NCBI RefSeq assembly: GCF_004571135.1
Contig: NZ_SPSB01000001.1
Location: forward strand, 744,001-808,000
Length of the DNA stretch: 64,000 bases
Direction of reading: 5' to 3'
DNA from: Algoriphagus kandeliae
GTDB taxonomy: Bacteria; Bacteroidota; Bacteroidia; Cytophagales; Cyclobacteriaceae
Positions within the stretch are counted from its first letter, which is position 1; every line of letters begins with the position of its first letter. A program made the translations under genes and the position numbers. Under the pieces are notes generated by a model, which worked only from the letters and a program-made list of their open reading frames with translations, searched no databases and was not told the DNA's origin. Below are positions 8,383-17,480 of this stretch, in pieces.

Positions 8383-8808
8383 TTACAACTTCAAAAAGCG
8401 GTTCCCATCAATGATACCGCCTTGTACATCACTTAGATTCGTAGTGGTCAAAACACCTTTCAAATGATCTCGAATCGCTACAAACTTATCATGAACAGGA
8501 CAAGGGTGATTCCCGCCACATTCTTGCAATCCTAGTACACACTTATTGATCAATCGATCTCCATCAATCGCCAAAACGATCTCCAATAATGTAATGGAAC
8601 GATCGACCGTTTTGAATCCACCAGTTGGACCCCTGAGAGATTCTAACAAATTAGCCCGCACCAATTGCTGCAATATTTTGGCGGTATAAGCTGTAGGTGA
8701 ATCTATAGCTCCTGCTATTTCTTTCAGCCCTGCCAGATGACCAGCTCCGTCTACAGAACGGAGATAGATCATGATCTTTAGGGCATATTCACAGGCTTTT
8801 GAAAACAT
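8383..8808 (-). CDS. Rrf2-family transcriptional regulator (NsrR-like, Fe-S cysteines present)
   Basis: This 141-residue protein starts MFSKACEYALKIMIYL and has the winged helix typical of Rrf2 (TAYTAKILQQLVRANLLESLRGPTGGF). Three cysteines in the expected loop (C90, C97, C103; KCVLGLQECGGNHPC) are the ligands used by NsrR/IscR-type proteins for a 2Fe-2S or 4Fe-4S cluster. With ric directly downstream and the nos genes following, an NO- or redox-sensing repressor is the natural reading. The exact subtype cannot be fixed from sequence. It is first in the minus-strand cluster and has its own TATATTTG promoter. Confidence 0.9.
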   Translation of the reverse strand: MFSKACEYALKIMIYLRSVDGAGHLAGLKEIAGAIDSPTAYTAKILQQLVRANLLESLRGPTGGFKTVDRSITLLEIVLAIDGDRLINKCVLGLQECGGNHPCPVHDKFVAIRDHLKGVLTTTNLSDVQGGIIDGNRFLKL

Positions 8809-8826
8809 AGGGCGCTAATTTTGATT

Positions 8827-8865
8827 CAAATATACAACCATCTAGTATTTCGGACAATCTTATCC
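8827..8865 (-). promoter_or_regulatory. Bacteroidota-type promoter of rrf2 overlapped by a candidate operator
   Basis: On the minus strand, TTG (8855-8857) and TATATTTG (8827-8834) are separated by 20 nt, matching the Bacteroidota -33/-7 pattern. The imperfect inverted repeat GGACAATCTTATCC (8852-8865) covers the -33 element, as expected for a repressor site. The -7 box ends 19 nt before the rrf2 ATG. Confidence 0.6.
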
Positions 8866-9429
8866 TTAATTAAAAAGTATGATTTTTGTCAGGTTCTGGT
8901 TAAGAACTGAAATGGGTCGACTTAAATACCACACACATGCGCCACCAAAGCTTGTCACATAAGTGTGCCATTACCTACCCTCCTATGTGGCTAATTAGCC
9001 AAACGCTGCTTAGAATAAAATACCCCTGCTGAACCCCAAGCTATGTAACATAAAACTGTGAACATTATGTAACATAATATTAAATCCAAGATTCCAAGTG
9101 AGAATTTATTCAATTTGAAATTTCTAGGATATACTTACTTCTAATTTTAGCTGGGTTCTTATGTGGAATTAATGAATCAATTTCTCTATTCGTAATCAGG
9201 AATATTTTATCAAAAATATTTATCCTGTAGTAGGAAAATTTCTAATCTGAAAAAAAATAAAACGATTGCGAGATCAATTTTTGAGGTTTTGTAGTAGTGC
9301 TTTGAAAGAAATGATGTAGTCTCATTACTGGAATTTTTTCTACAAAATGACTTAATTAGATAAATTTTTGTATGGCTCAAGCCAAATCAAGAATTGTTTA
9401 AGGATGTCAGCTTTTTAAATGAAACTGTT
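8866..9429. other. Long regulatory intergenic region between the nos and glucan loci
   Basis: About 560 bp separate the divergent nos and glucan clusters. I see no credible coding frame. The left half is mixed in composition and the right half is AT-rich. The only distinctive element is the tandem palindrome at 9042-9078. No exact TAnnTTTG box stands out in front of the glucan locus; T-rich stretches near 9365-9375 are weak candidates. Confidence 0.6.
9042..9078 (+). promoter_or_regulatory. Two tandem identical palindromes, candidate operators of the glucan locus
   Basis: TATGTAACATAA occurs at 9042-9053 and again at 9066-9077. Each core is a palindrome, TATGT-A-ACATA. The second copy extends to a perfect 15-mer, ATTATGT-A-ACATAAT (9064-9078). 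The centres are 24 bp apart, so two dimers could bind close together. The sites are about 350 bp upstream of the first glucan gene. No regulator gene is present in that locus. Confidence 0.55.
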
Positions 9430-12400
9430 ATGAAATATTTCTACCTAACAGCCCTTGCGCTGCTGCTAGTTGCAGTTAGAGCCGAAGCCCAAAGAAACCA
9501 TGTCGCCGTTGTTCACGATGATACCGGCATGAAGCTACAAGTCAATGGCAAAGACTTCATGGTCAATGGGATGAACTGGGATTATTTTCCTATCGGAACT
9601 AATTTCAACTATAGTTTATGGAAGCAACCTGATGATATTATCATGGCTGCTCTTGATTCAGAAATGTCCCTATTAAAAAACATGGGAGTTAATTCTGTAC
9701 GGATTTACACAGGTATTCCTGCCAAATGGATTACGTATATCTATGAGAAATATGGCATCTATACGATGCTAAATCATTCATTTGGTCGCTACGGACTGAC
9801 TATCGATGGAGGATGGATGGCGAATACCGAATATGCAGATCCACGGGTGAGGGAACTTTTACTTACGGAAGTAACTCAAATGGTGCGCGAATATCAAGGC
9901 ACTCCAGGTCTCCTACTCTACCTTTTGGGTAATGAAAATAATTATGGGCTGTTTTGGGAAGGAGCTGAAACAGAAGATATTCCTATCGAGGACAGGGAAT
10001 CTACTACCAGGGCTATTGCTATGTATAAACTTTTTAATGAGGCAACCCTGGCCATGAAAAGTATAGATACCAGTGTTCCAATTGCTATTTGTAATGGAGA
10101 CTTGCTTTTTTTGGAAATCATCAAAGAGGAATGTAAAGACATCGATATTTTCGGTACGAATATGTATCGTGGTGTTTCGTTCGGAGATGCTTTTGAACGA
10201 GTTAGAAATGAGTTAAACAAGCCAATCTTGTTTACTGAATTCGGTGCTGATGCTTTCAATGCCATTGATAATGCAGAAGACCAAGAGTCCCAAGCCTATT
10301 TCATGGTCAATAATTGGCGGGAGATATATGAAAACGCAGCTGGTTTAGGCAAAGCTGGAAATTCTTTAGGAGGTTATACCTTTCAGTTCAGTGACGGTTG
10401 GTGGAAAACCGGTCAGACAGTGGACTTAGACATCCATAATTCGGAGGCATCGTGGGCAAATGGAGGCTACTCTTTTGACTACGTAGAAGGTGAAAACAAC
10501 ATGAATGAAGAGTGGTTTGGGATTGCTGCTAAAGGTCAAACTACTGTAAGAGGCTTATATACCCTATATCCTCGTGCTGCCTATTATGCTTTGAAAGAAG
10601 CTCATCAAATTAACCCTTATGCCCATGGCATGACCTTGGAATCCATCCAAAACCATTTTGCCACCATAAATTTGACAGAATCAATTCTAAAAGCAAGAGG
10701 TGATAAAGCAGCCTTACTTGGCGAGTCATCACAGCTCCTTTCTGTCAGTGAGCTAAGGGCACAGTTCACTACTTTTAATACGGGTGGAAGTCTGACCACT
10801 ACCCCAAAAGATCCTGATCCGGACCAAGTAACATTTCCCAATCAGCAGGGATTTGATCACATGCAATCCTTTTTTGTGGGGGTTGAAGCTATCCCTTCCT
10901 CCAATGTCCGTGCAAATGTGGTTTTTAACGTACTAGGAAATGTAGCGCTTAATCCCATTGATGAAATTTTTTATGAAAACAGAGGTCGTCCTGTAAATAT
11001 TCAAACACAGGCAGGAACTCAAGTTGTTGAGGCACTCGGACGAGTAGCAGTTTATCAAGCAGATTATACTTGGAACCACAAGCTATTCGATTTAAACGGA
11101 TTCTATCGAACCGGACATTATCATTGGGGCTATGAAGGTGATTTTTTTGGTCTTTATCCTGAGGCAAATTATGGTCCCAATATCGACATCTATAATGCAT
11201 TAGCGCCTTCTGGATTAGAAATTTCAGGTAAAAAACAATTAAAGGGATTGAAGCTCGCCTTTGGTAGAGAACTATGGTGGGGAGCTAACCCGGCTCTATT
11301 AGTAAAATATAGACGTGAACTTGGAAAAACTTCCGTTACGGGTATCTTTCATGAAGATTTGGATGATCCGGCAGTAGCAGTCAGTTCGATTGCTGTTCCT
11401 CAACCACGAACGAGGAGATTAACTTTGCATTCTGAAACCAAATTTTCAGAAACTTTAAAATTTGAATTTGGAGGTATTTGGGCAGGACAGCCTCTCGTAG
11501 GAAGAGAATTTCAAATTGTTCGGGGTGAGGAAGGAAATTACCAGACTTTTACCGACCGCATAAGAACGAGTGATCTATGGGGAGGAAAAGTAAAGCTTTC
11601 TTATTCCAAAGGAAGAATCAATTGGTATGCGCAGGCTTCATCTCAAGGATTGGTAGCGAATGGTGGTGGAGATTACACTCGGACTTTTACAGGATGGACA
11701 CTGAAAGACAGCGGAAGTGGAAACAAAAACAGCATTTTCACAGGAGCTACTTATACTGCCGGAAATCTTCAAATAGCCCCAAACTTCATGTGGCAAAAGC
11801 CCTTGGTAGATCCAATCCCAGCAACCATAGGTGGACCGGCCCGACCTAGAAATATTCTTGAAGATCCATTTGTTGTAAGGTCTAACCGGGAGACTATTGG
11901 AGGTGAATTACTATTGACATTTGATCCTACACCGGGCACCTGGATGTATGAATGGGATAATGATATGCAGGAAGACGCTCCACTAGCAGCTAGTCTTGGA
12001 TTTGTTTACCGGCACTTACCCACTACCATGGATGCGGCAATTATCTTTCCTGGAACTGGACGTATTCCGGTGGCTGCAGATGGAGCTCCACCCGCACTGG
12101 ATCTTTGGGAAATCAATACCCGAATTGTTTCTAAAATCAATCCTCGCTTCGGAATTATTGCTAATCTCTACGGTGGAAATGGTCAGGCCAATGGTTCTGA
12201 CCCTAGAACTATTCAGAGGTTTGGTGGTGATGTGCGCTTGATTTATAAAGATTTAAAAGTTGCTTCTTTTTTGAAATTTAATGACTGGGGTCCATTTGAT
12301 TTTCATAGGGATTTTAACCTGACATTTCCAGTACAGGTAATGGCTGATGTTTCTACCTCGGTGGGAAAGCAAGAATGGTACATGTTGCCAAATACAACCA

Positions 12401-12570
12401 TGGGCATAAGATTTACCTGGAGATCACTGGATCAGTATTCTCCTAGATATAATCCTGCTCAGACCGTGGACATAAGTGGCAATGTGATTCCTGATCCTAA
12501 AGCGATCGGTTTTCCAAATGGAAATGAATGGGAGTTAAGGACATATATCCATATCCATATTGGGAAGTAA
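9430..12570 (+). CDS. Clan GH-A glycosidase fused to a predicted outer-membrane beta-barrel
   Basis: From the ATG at 9430 this is 1046 aa; a longer TTG start adds 12 residues before an otherwise clean Sec signal ending VRAEAQ. Residues 30-420 form a TIM-barrel glycosidase like GH2/GH5/GH72. The likely acid/base is Glu169 (LLGNENN) and the likely nucleophile is Glu270 (ILFTEFG). NSVRIYTG resembles the GH72 beta-1,3-glucanosyltransferase signature, but the CAZy family is not certain. From about residue 475 to the end the pattern becomes alternating aromatic/polar strands with Gly/Asn/Asp turns, ending in WELRTYIHIHIGK, as in outer-membrane barrels. The first gene of the glucan locus, it may combine surface hydrolysis with a pore, since no SusC/SusD is nearby. 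Confidence 0.8.
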   Translation: MKYFYLTALALLLVAVRAEAQRNHVAVVHDDTGMKLQVNGKDFMVNGMNWDYFPIGTNFNYSLWKQPDDIIMAALDSEMSLLKNMGVNSVRIYTGIPAKWITYIYEKYGIYTMLNHSFGRYGLTIDGGWMANTEYADPRVRELLLTEVTQMVREYQGTPGLLLYLLGNENNYGLFWEGAETEDIPIEDRESTTRAIAMYKLFNEATLAMKSIDTSVPIAICNGDLLFLEIIKEECKDIDIFGTNMYRGVSFGDAFERVRNELNKPILFTEFGADAFNAIDNAEDQESQAYFMVNNWREIYENAAGLGKAGNSLGGYTFQFSDGWWKTGQTVDLDIHNSEASWANGGYSFDYVEGENNMNEEWFGIAAKGQTTVRGLYTLYPRAAYYALKEAHQINPYAHGMTLESIQNHFATINLTESILKARGDKAALLGESSQLLSVSELRAQFTTFNTGGSLTTTPKDPDPDQVTFPNQQGFDHMQSFFVGVEAIPSSNVRANVVFNVLGNVALNPIDEIFYENRGRPVNIQTQAGTQVVEALGRVAVYQADYTWNHKLFDLNGFYRTGHYHWGYEGDFFGLYPEANYGPNIDIYNALAPSGLEISGKKQLKGLKLAFGRELWWGANPALLVKYRRELGKTSVTGIFHEDLDDPAVAVSSIAVPQPRTRRLTLHSETKFSETLKFEFGGIWAGQPLVGREFQIVRGEEGNYQTFTDRIRTSDLWGGKVKLSYSKGRINWYAQASSQGLVANGGGDYTRTFTGWTLKDSGSGNKNSIFTGATYTAGNLQIAPNFMWQKPLVDPIPATIGGPARPRNILEDPFVVRSNRETIGGELLLTFDPTPGTWMYEWDNDMQEDAPLAASLGFVYRHLPTTMDAAIIFPGTGRIPVAADGAPPALDLWEINTRIVSKINPRFGIIANLYGGNGQANGSDPRTIQRFGGDVRLIYKDLKVASFLKFNDWGPFDFHRDFNLTFPVQVMADVSTSVGKQEWYMLPNTTMGIRFTWRSLDQYSPRYNPAQTVDISGNVIPDPKAIGFPNGNEWELRTYIHIHIGK

Positions 12571-12599
12571 TGATTTTTAACATTAAGAAAAGATTGGAC

Positions 12600-14006
12600 A
12601 TGAAAAATAAACACATTTTCCTTTTTAGTTCCCTATTGATTTTTAGCACAATAGGATGTGTGAGAGAAGAATTTGATGATCTTCCAAGAGCTAGATATAG
12701 TAGAACCGCCGATATTTTCACAGATAATTTTGTGGGATTGGGAAGCGATTTCTATTTCCCCTATCAAGGGGCCAAACCTGACGTATTTTCTGTAGATGAC
12801 AATGAAAGTTATGAAGGAACATCCTCGATAAGGATAGATGTCCCGGATGCAGATGATCCAGGAGGAAATTTCGCGGGCGCCATATTCAGAATCGATGGAG
12901 CTGGGAGAGATTTACAAGACTTCAATGCCCTGACTTTTTATGCCAGAGCATCTCAGGCTGCTACCATTTCCGAAATAGGATTCGGTCAGGATTTTTTGGG
13001 AGATACCTATCGAGCTTTCAGAACTGATGTAAAATTCACTACAAACTGGCAAAAGTTTGTTATTCCCATTCCTGATCCTTCCAAACTGCTAGAAGAAAGA
13101 GGCGTATTTCAATTTGCGGCTGGTGGAATTGGTCCTGAGGGTGAGGAAGTAGGGTTTTCATTCTGGATTGATGAATTGAGATTTGAAAATCTAAGCAGTC
13201 TAGCTCAACCCTTACCCAAAATTAATAATGGTGAAAATCAAGAGGTAAATTCCTTTAGCGGGGTTACTTTCCCTGTTACAGGAACAAGTGTAACGCTAAA
13301 TTTCGATGGTCTGGATATTTCTGTAGTAGCGTCTCCAGCCTATTTTAATTTTACTTCCTCTAATCCAAGTGTAGCCACTGTCAATAACCAAGGTCAGGTT
13401 TCTGTAATCGGTGCAGGAAATTCTACTATTACGGCTTCACTTGGTTCTGATGCCACTGAAATTGATGCGTTAGGATCTCTTACGGTAAACTCTCCAGGAC
13501 AATTCATTGGGGCTCCTACTCCACCGGCCCGGAATGCTGAAGATGTGGTTTCAATTTTTAGTGATGCTTATACCAATGTTCAGGTGGATAATTACAATGG
13601 CTTCTTTCAATTTGCCACTACTCAAGGTGGTCTGACAAATATTGCAGGTGAAAATATCATCAGCTACACCAATCTCAATTTTGTAAGTGTAAACATGTTC
13701 AACTCTCCGGATGTCAATGCTTCCGAGATGACTCATCTACACTTGGATATCAATGTCAGAGAAAATGTAGACCCTGGGGATTTTATCCGCGTCCAGATTA
13801 TAAACAATAATGGACCAACAGAGACTTCAGGTGCTGTCAATTTAGGGAATTACAAACCCTTGGTATCTGAAGAGTGGATAAGTTATGATATCCCTATGAG
13901 TGACTTTGGAGGTTTGGGGACAGCCAATGATGTGGATTTGATATTCTTCATATCAGACGGTACCGTTTCCGATATTTTTGTTGATAATATTTATTTCTAT
14001 AGATGA
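12600..14006 (+). CDS. Surface lipoprotein with Big2-like and carbohydrate-binding-like domains
   Basis: The start is set at 12600, where MKNKHIFLFSS gives a lipoprotein signal (FSTIGC, Cys20); the frame stays open upstream but overlaps the preceding gene. The product is 468 aa. Residues 45-200 look like a jelly-roll binding domain ending ISFWIDELRFENL-type strands. Residues 210-300 resemble a bacterial Ig-like Big2 domain (SSNPSVATVNNQGQVSVIGA). Residues 310-468 form a second jelly-roll with a terminal VDNIYFYR strand. No catalytic residues are visible. It fits a surface glycan-binding protein for the same beta-glucan and sits 29 bp after the barrel fusion. Confidence 0.82.
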   Translation: MKNKHIFLFSSLLIFSTIGCVREEFDDLPRARYSRTADIFTDNFVGLGSDFYFPYQGAKPDVFSVDDNESYEGTSSIRIDVPDADDPGGNFAGAIFRIDGAGRDLQDFNALTFYARASQAATISEIGFGQDFLGDTYRAFRTDVKFTTNWQKFVIPIPDPSKLLEERGVFQFAAGGIGPEGEEVGFSFWIDELRFENLSSLAQPLPKINNGENQEVNSFSGVTFPVTGTSVTLNFDGLDISVVASPAYFNFTSSNPSVATVNNQGQVSVIGAGNSTITASLGSDATEIDALGSLTVNSPGQFIGAPTPPARNAEDVVSIFSDAYTNVQVDNYNGFFQFATTQGGLTNIAGENIISYTNLNFVSVNMFNSPDVNASEMTHLHLDINVRENVDPGDFIRVQIINNNGPTETSGAVNLGNYKPLVSEEWISYDIPMSDFGGLGTANDVDLIFFISDGTVSDIFVDNIYFYR

Positions 14007-14040
14007 TCAGTCTATACTCAATTTTAAATGAAGAAAGATC

Positions 14041-14868
14041 ATGAGTAATACATATAAAATTTTCAGTTATTTCCTGACCCTTACTTTTGGTTTTATTGTA
14101 ATCAGTGGCTGTACAGAAAGCAATGAACTTCCCGATAGAGGGTACACTTTAGTTTGGGCTGATGAATTTGATGGAACCACAGGAGATCCGCCAAATCCTG
14201 AGTTTTGGAACTACGATATAGGCACAGGTGATGAAGGATGGGGTAATAATGAACTTCAATATTACACCAACAGGACCGAAAATATCTACATAGATGGTCG
14301 TGGAAGTTTGGTGATTAAAGCCATCAATGAGCCATTTGGAGGCAGAAACTTCACTTCTGCCCGAATCACAACAAAGGGTCTTAAGGAATTCCAATATGGA
14401 AGAATTGAGGCAAGAATCAAGACACCATTTGGTCAGGGACTTTGGCCTGCCTTCTGGATGTTGGGTGCAGACATCGATCAGATTGGATGGCCTCAGACCG
14501 GTGAAATCGACATTATGGAGTTGAGAGGTCAGGAACCAAGTAAGATACTTGGTTCGATCCATGGCCCCGGCTATTCAGGAGAAAATGCTATCTCTCAACC
14601 ATTCCAGCTTTTTGACTCAAGATTTGACACTGATTTTCATGTGTTTGCGGTGGAATGGGGACCTGATTTTATTGACTTTTTTGTAGATCAAAGGCTTTAT
14701 AATCGATTGAAGCCAGAGGATTTGCCCGCTGGTACAGATTGGGTATTTGACAAACCCTTCTTTATCCTGTTAAATGTAGCTGTAGGTGGGAATTTTGTGG
14801 GCTCACCTTCTTCAAACAGCCGTTTTCCACAAACCATGCTCATTGACTATGTCCGAGTATACCAATAA
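14041..14868 (+). CDS. GH16 endo-beta-1,3-glucanase (laminarinase) lipoprotein
   Basis: This 275-residue enzyme starts with a lipobox signal (IVISGC, Cys24). The GH16 beta-jelly-roll is complete: YTLVWADEFDG at the N-terminus, WNNELQYYT-type motif (GWGNNELQYYTNR), FGQGLWPAFWMLG, and the catalytic motif GEIDIMELRG with Glu155 nucleophile, Asp157 and Glu160 acid/base. The intact ExDxxE form with the bulged Met is typical of laminarinases/lichenases (GH16_3). It should cut beta-1,3-glucan outside the cell or in the periplasm. The genes on both sides encode binding lipoproteins, which suggests a surface complex. Confidence 0.95.
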   Translation: MSNTYKIFSYFLTLTFGFIVISGCTESNELPDRGYTLVWADEFDGTTGDPPNPEFWNYDIGTGDEGWGNNELQYYTNRTENIYIDGRGSLVIKAINEPFGGRNFTSARITTKGLKEFQYGRIEARIKTPFGQGLWPAFWMLGADIDQIGWPQTGEIDIMELRGQEPSKILGSIHGPGYSGENAISQPFQLFDSRFDTDFHVFAVEWGPDFIDFFVDQRLYNRLKPEDLPAGTDWVFDKPFFILLNVAVGGNFVGSPSSNSRFPQTMLIDYVRVYQ

Positions 14869-14894
14869 TTCATCACATTTAAACCTAAACGATC

Positions 14895-17393
14895 ATGATT
14901 AGGAAATTTAAACTATACCAGTTACTTAGTTTTTTAGTACTCGGGTCATTTTTGTTCTTCTCTGCTTGTACCGAAGAAGACTTGATAATCCCTCCTCCTA
15001 CTGCGGGATTTACTTTCTCAATAGATGAAGAAACAGGTGGAATTGTAACTTTTACCAATACTTCACAAAACGCAGATACCTATCAGTGGGATTTTGGTGA
15101 TGGGACATTTTCTACTTTGAAAGATCCAAGAAAGGTCTTTATGAAAGATGGTACTTATGAGGTTTCTCTCGTGGCTACCAATGAAGGTGGTTCTACAGAA
15201 GTGAAGGAAACTCTTACTATTGAATTGATAGTCATAATTACAGATGAGGATCCTCCAGTAATTTCCTTGGTAGGTGAACCTGCGATTGAATTGGAAATCG
15301 GTGAAGAATTTACCGACCCGGGAGCTACTGCAAATGACGAAGTAGATGGAGATATATCTGCCAATATTGTTGTAACTGGAGAAGTAAACACCTTCCAACC
15401 AGGAGAGTATGTATTGGCTTACAATGTGACCGATGCTGCTGGAAATGCAGCAGAGGAAGTGACAAGAACTGTGAAAGTTAATTATGATGAGGGCCTTTTG
15501 GTAAATGGTGATTTTGAAGACGGTACTACAGGATGGATTGGAAATGGGCTTGAAGTTCGAGAAGAGGGAGGAAATTCTTTTTCTTTCACTAACGTCACTA
15601 CAGCTGGGAATCCTTTTGATGTCAATATTAGTCAGGTTTTACCTATTAGATCTGGAAGCAAATACAAGCTTTCATTTAATGCTTCAACTGATGTAGAAGA
15701 TGGCAGGACAATATTAGCAGGCATTGGTCTAAATCAAGATCCGTGGACAAATGTGACTCAGGAGTTCACCCTGACGACAGACGTTCAACGATTTAGCGCT
15801 GAGTTTACCGCTAATTTTGATAGCGACAACAGCCGGGTAATTTTTGATATGGGAGCGGATATAGGTGTGGTTGTATTAGATAATATTTCATTGGAATTAT
15901 TATCTCAAAATACCACTGCTCTCCCTATTAATTTTGAAAACGGCGAGGTTCAAACTACTGCTTTTAATGGAGTTGCATTTGAAGTAGTTTCAGACCCAAC
16001 CAATTCAGGTAATCAAGTTGGGAAATTGACCAATTCAGGAAAAGAGTGGGAAGGAATGTACTTCTCTTTAGCCACACCAGTTGATTTCAATAACGGGAAA
16101 ATCATCAGTATGAGATTCAACTCCCCTGTTGCTGGAGTTCCTGTATTGATGAAGTTTGAGAGTGGCACGGCTGATCCGGTGGAAGTAGCGGTAACCGCGA
16201 GTGAGACTGGATGGCAAGATCTCACTTTTGATTTTGATTTTGCTACAGCCTCCTATTCACAATTAACCCTCTTTGTGGATGGTCCAGGTACCACTGCCGG
16301 AGAATTTTACATAGATGACATAACGCAGTCCGATAGTTCTTCTGGTGGATCAGGTGGCTGCGAAGGTGCGCCGGTAGCTGCTACGGGATTCCCTGTTACG
16401 TTTGAGACTTGTGAATCATTTATCAGTACCTTCTTTGCAGAAGGAAGCTTAACTACAGAACTAGCCCCTAACCCATCTCAATCCGGCATCAACACTTCAA
16501 ATAATTCTTTGAAAGTAGTCAAGGCGGCGGGTACGAATAGATGGGCTGGCTTCCAAAATGCTTTTGCAGACAACTTCGATGTAAGCCAAACACTCAAACT
16601 CAAGGTTTATTCTTCCAAAGCGGATGTTGTGATTCGTTTTGAACTAAACAGTGAACCCCAAGAGGCTGGTTCAGGAAATCCACCACCACAATTCCGAACC
16701 GTTGCTGAGGCAAATTCATGGGTCGAAGTTGAGGTTAATTTTACAGACATACCAAGCTCTAATACAGGATTAAACCAATTGGTTATTAAGCCTGATAATC
16801 CTGATGGAACTGATGGTACGTTGACTAGTTCGACTGAAACTTACTACTTCGATGATATCAGATGGGAAGGAAATGGTCGAGGAACAGGTGGTACTGGTGA
16901 AGCCTTTTTCATTGATGAATTCAATACTGAATCGGCCCTGGATAAATGGACCCGTCTAGCTAATGCTGAAAACAACGAGAATGCACCAATTGCTTACAGT
17001 GCAGATGGCGGCGTTGGGGGTACAGGAGCTATCTTATTAACATTGAATGATACAGAGGGTGGCGCCTATATTTTCAGATATACCAATGATGCCGTGGATT
17101 ACCAAGGAAATACTAATATTAGAATTAGCTATGATGCAAAAGTCGTGACCCCAATTACTGGTTCGGCCCTGCACATGCAAACCCAGGTTCCTAATCCGGA
17201 AGGAGGAGTTAAAACCACCAATTTATTTGATACTCAAATCCTTATCAATGCCAATACCTTTACCACGGTCGTTCAGGATATTGAATCCATTGATCCGGAA
17301 GGTACTTTGTTTATCATTGACTTCAACTTCGCAACTGGTGGTGGCGGAGCAGGTGCGGTATTGATAGATAATGTGCGTATCGAAAAATTATAA
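14895..17393 (+). CDS. Multidomain glycan-binding lipoprotein (PKD, Ig-like, CBM4-like repeats)
   Basis: This 832-residue lipoprotein (FFSAC, Cys25) has no visible catalytic domain. In order it has a PKD domain (35-107, with TYQWDFGDGTFST), an Ig-like DUF5011/HYR-type domain (118-195, FTDPGATANDEVDGDIS), a CBM4-like jelly roll (200-335, VNGDFEDGTTGW), two related jelly-roll modules (340-480 and 500-665, each ending with a YIDDI/YFDDIRW strand), and a last CBM-like module (675-832). A Ser/Gly linker precedes the middle module. It most likely captures laminarin at the surface for the GH16 enzyme and the barrel fusion. Ligand specificity is inferred from the neighbours. Confidence 0.85.
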   Translation: MIRKFKLYQLLSFLVLGSFLFFSACTEEDLIIPPPTAGFTFSIDEETGGIVTFTNTSQNADTYQWDFGDGTFSTLKDPRKVFMKDGTYEVSLVATNEGGSTEVKETLTIELIVIITDEDPPVISLVGEPAIELEIGEEFTDPGATANDEVDGDISANIVVTGEVNTFQPGEYVLAYNVTDAAGNAAEEVTRTVKVNYDEGLLVNGDFEDGTTGWIGNGLEVREEGGNSFSFTNVTTAGNPFDVNISQVLPIRSGSKYKLSFNASTDVEDGRTILAGIGLNQDPWTNVTQEFTLTTDVQRFSAEFTANFDSDNSRVIFDMGADIGVVVLDNISLELLSQNTTALPINFENGEVQTTAFNGVAFEVVSDPTNSGNQVGKLTNSGKEWEGMYFSLATPVDFNNGKIISMRFNSPVAGVPVLMKFESGTADPVEVAVTASETGWQDLTFDFDFATASYSQLTLFVDGPGTTAGEFYIDDITQSDSSSGGSGGCEGAPVAATGFPVTFETCESFISTFFAEGSLTTELAPNPSQSGINTSNNSLKVVKAAGTNRWAGFQNAFADNFDVSQTLKLKVYSSKADVVIRFELNSEPQEAGSGNPPPQFRTVAEANSWVEVEVNFTDIPSSNTGLNQLVIKPDNPDGTDGTLTSSTETYYFDDIRWEGNGRGTGGTGEAFFIDEFNTESALDKWTRLANAENNENAPIAYSADGGVGGTGAILLTLNDTEGGAYIFRYTNDAVDYQGNTNIRISYDAKVVTPITGSALHMQTQVPNPEGGVKTTNLFDTQILINANTFTTVVQDIESIDPEGTLFIIDFNFATGGGGAGAVLIDNVRIEKL

Positions 17394-17423
17394 TCAAAAA
17401 ATATTTAATTAGAATTCACAAAT

Positions 17424-17447
17424 GAGCCGGGTTGATTAACTCGGCTC
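17424..17447 (+). terminator. Intra-locus hairpin between surface and downstream genes
   Basis: GAGCCGGGTT (17424-17433) pairs along its full length with AACTCGGCTC (17438-17447), with one G-U pair, around the 4-nt loop GATT. The following sequence, TATTCAACTATTTC, is only moderately U-rich. It lies 30 nt after the binding-lipoprotein stop and 33 nt before the phosphorylase start, so it could be a leaky terminator or a processing/stability element. Confidence 0.6.
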
Positions 17448-17480
17448 TATTCAACTATTTCAACCAACATATTTTATTCT

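Noticed and set aside
14149..14562. 137-codon antisense frame opposite the GH16 gene
   Set aside because: It overlaps the catalytic region of an unmistakable GH16 enzyme and has no recognisable domain.
14548..14575. TTGGTTCGATCCATGG, resembling a tRNA T-loop
   Set aside because: It is inside the GH16 coding sequence and no cloverleaf can be drawn around it.
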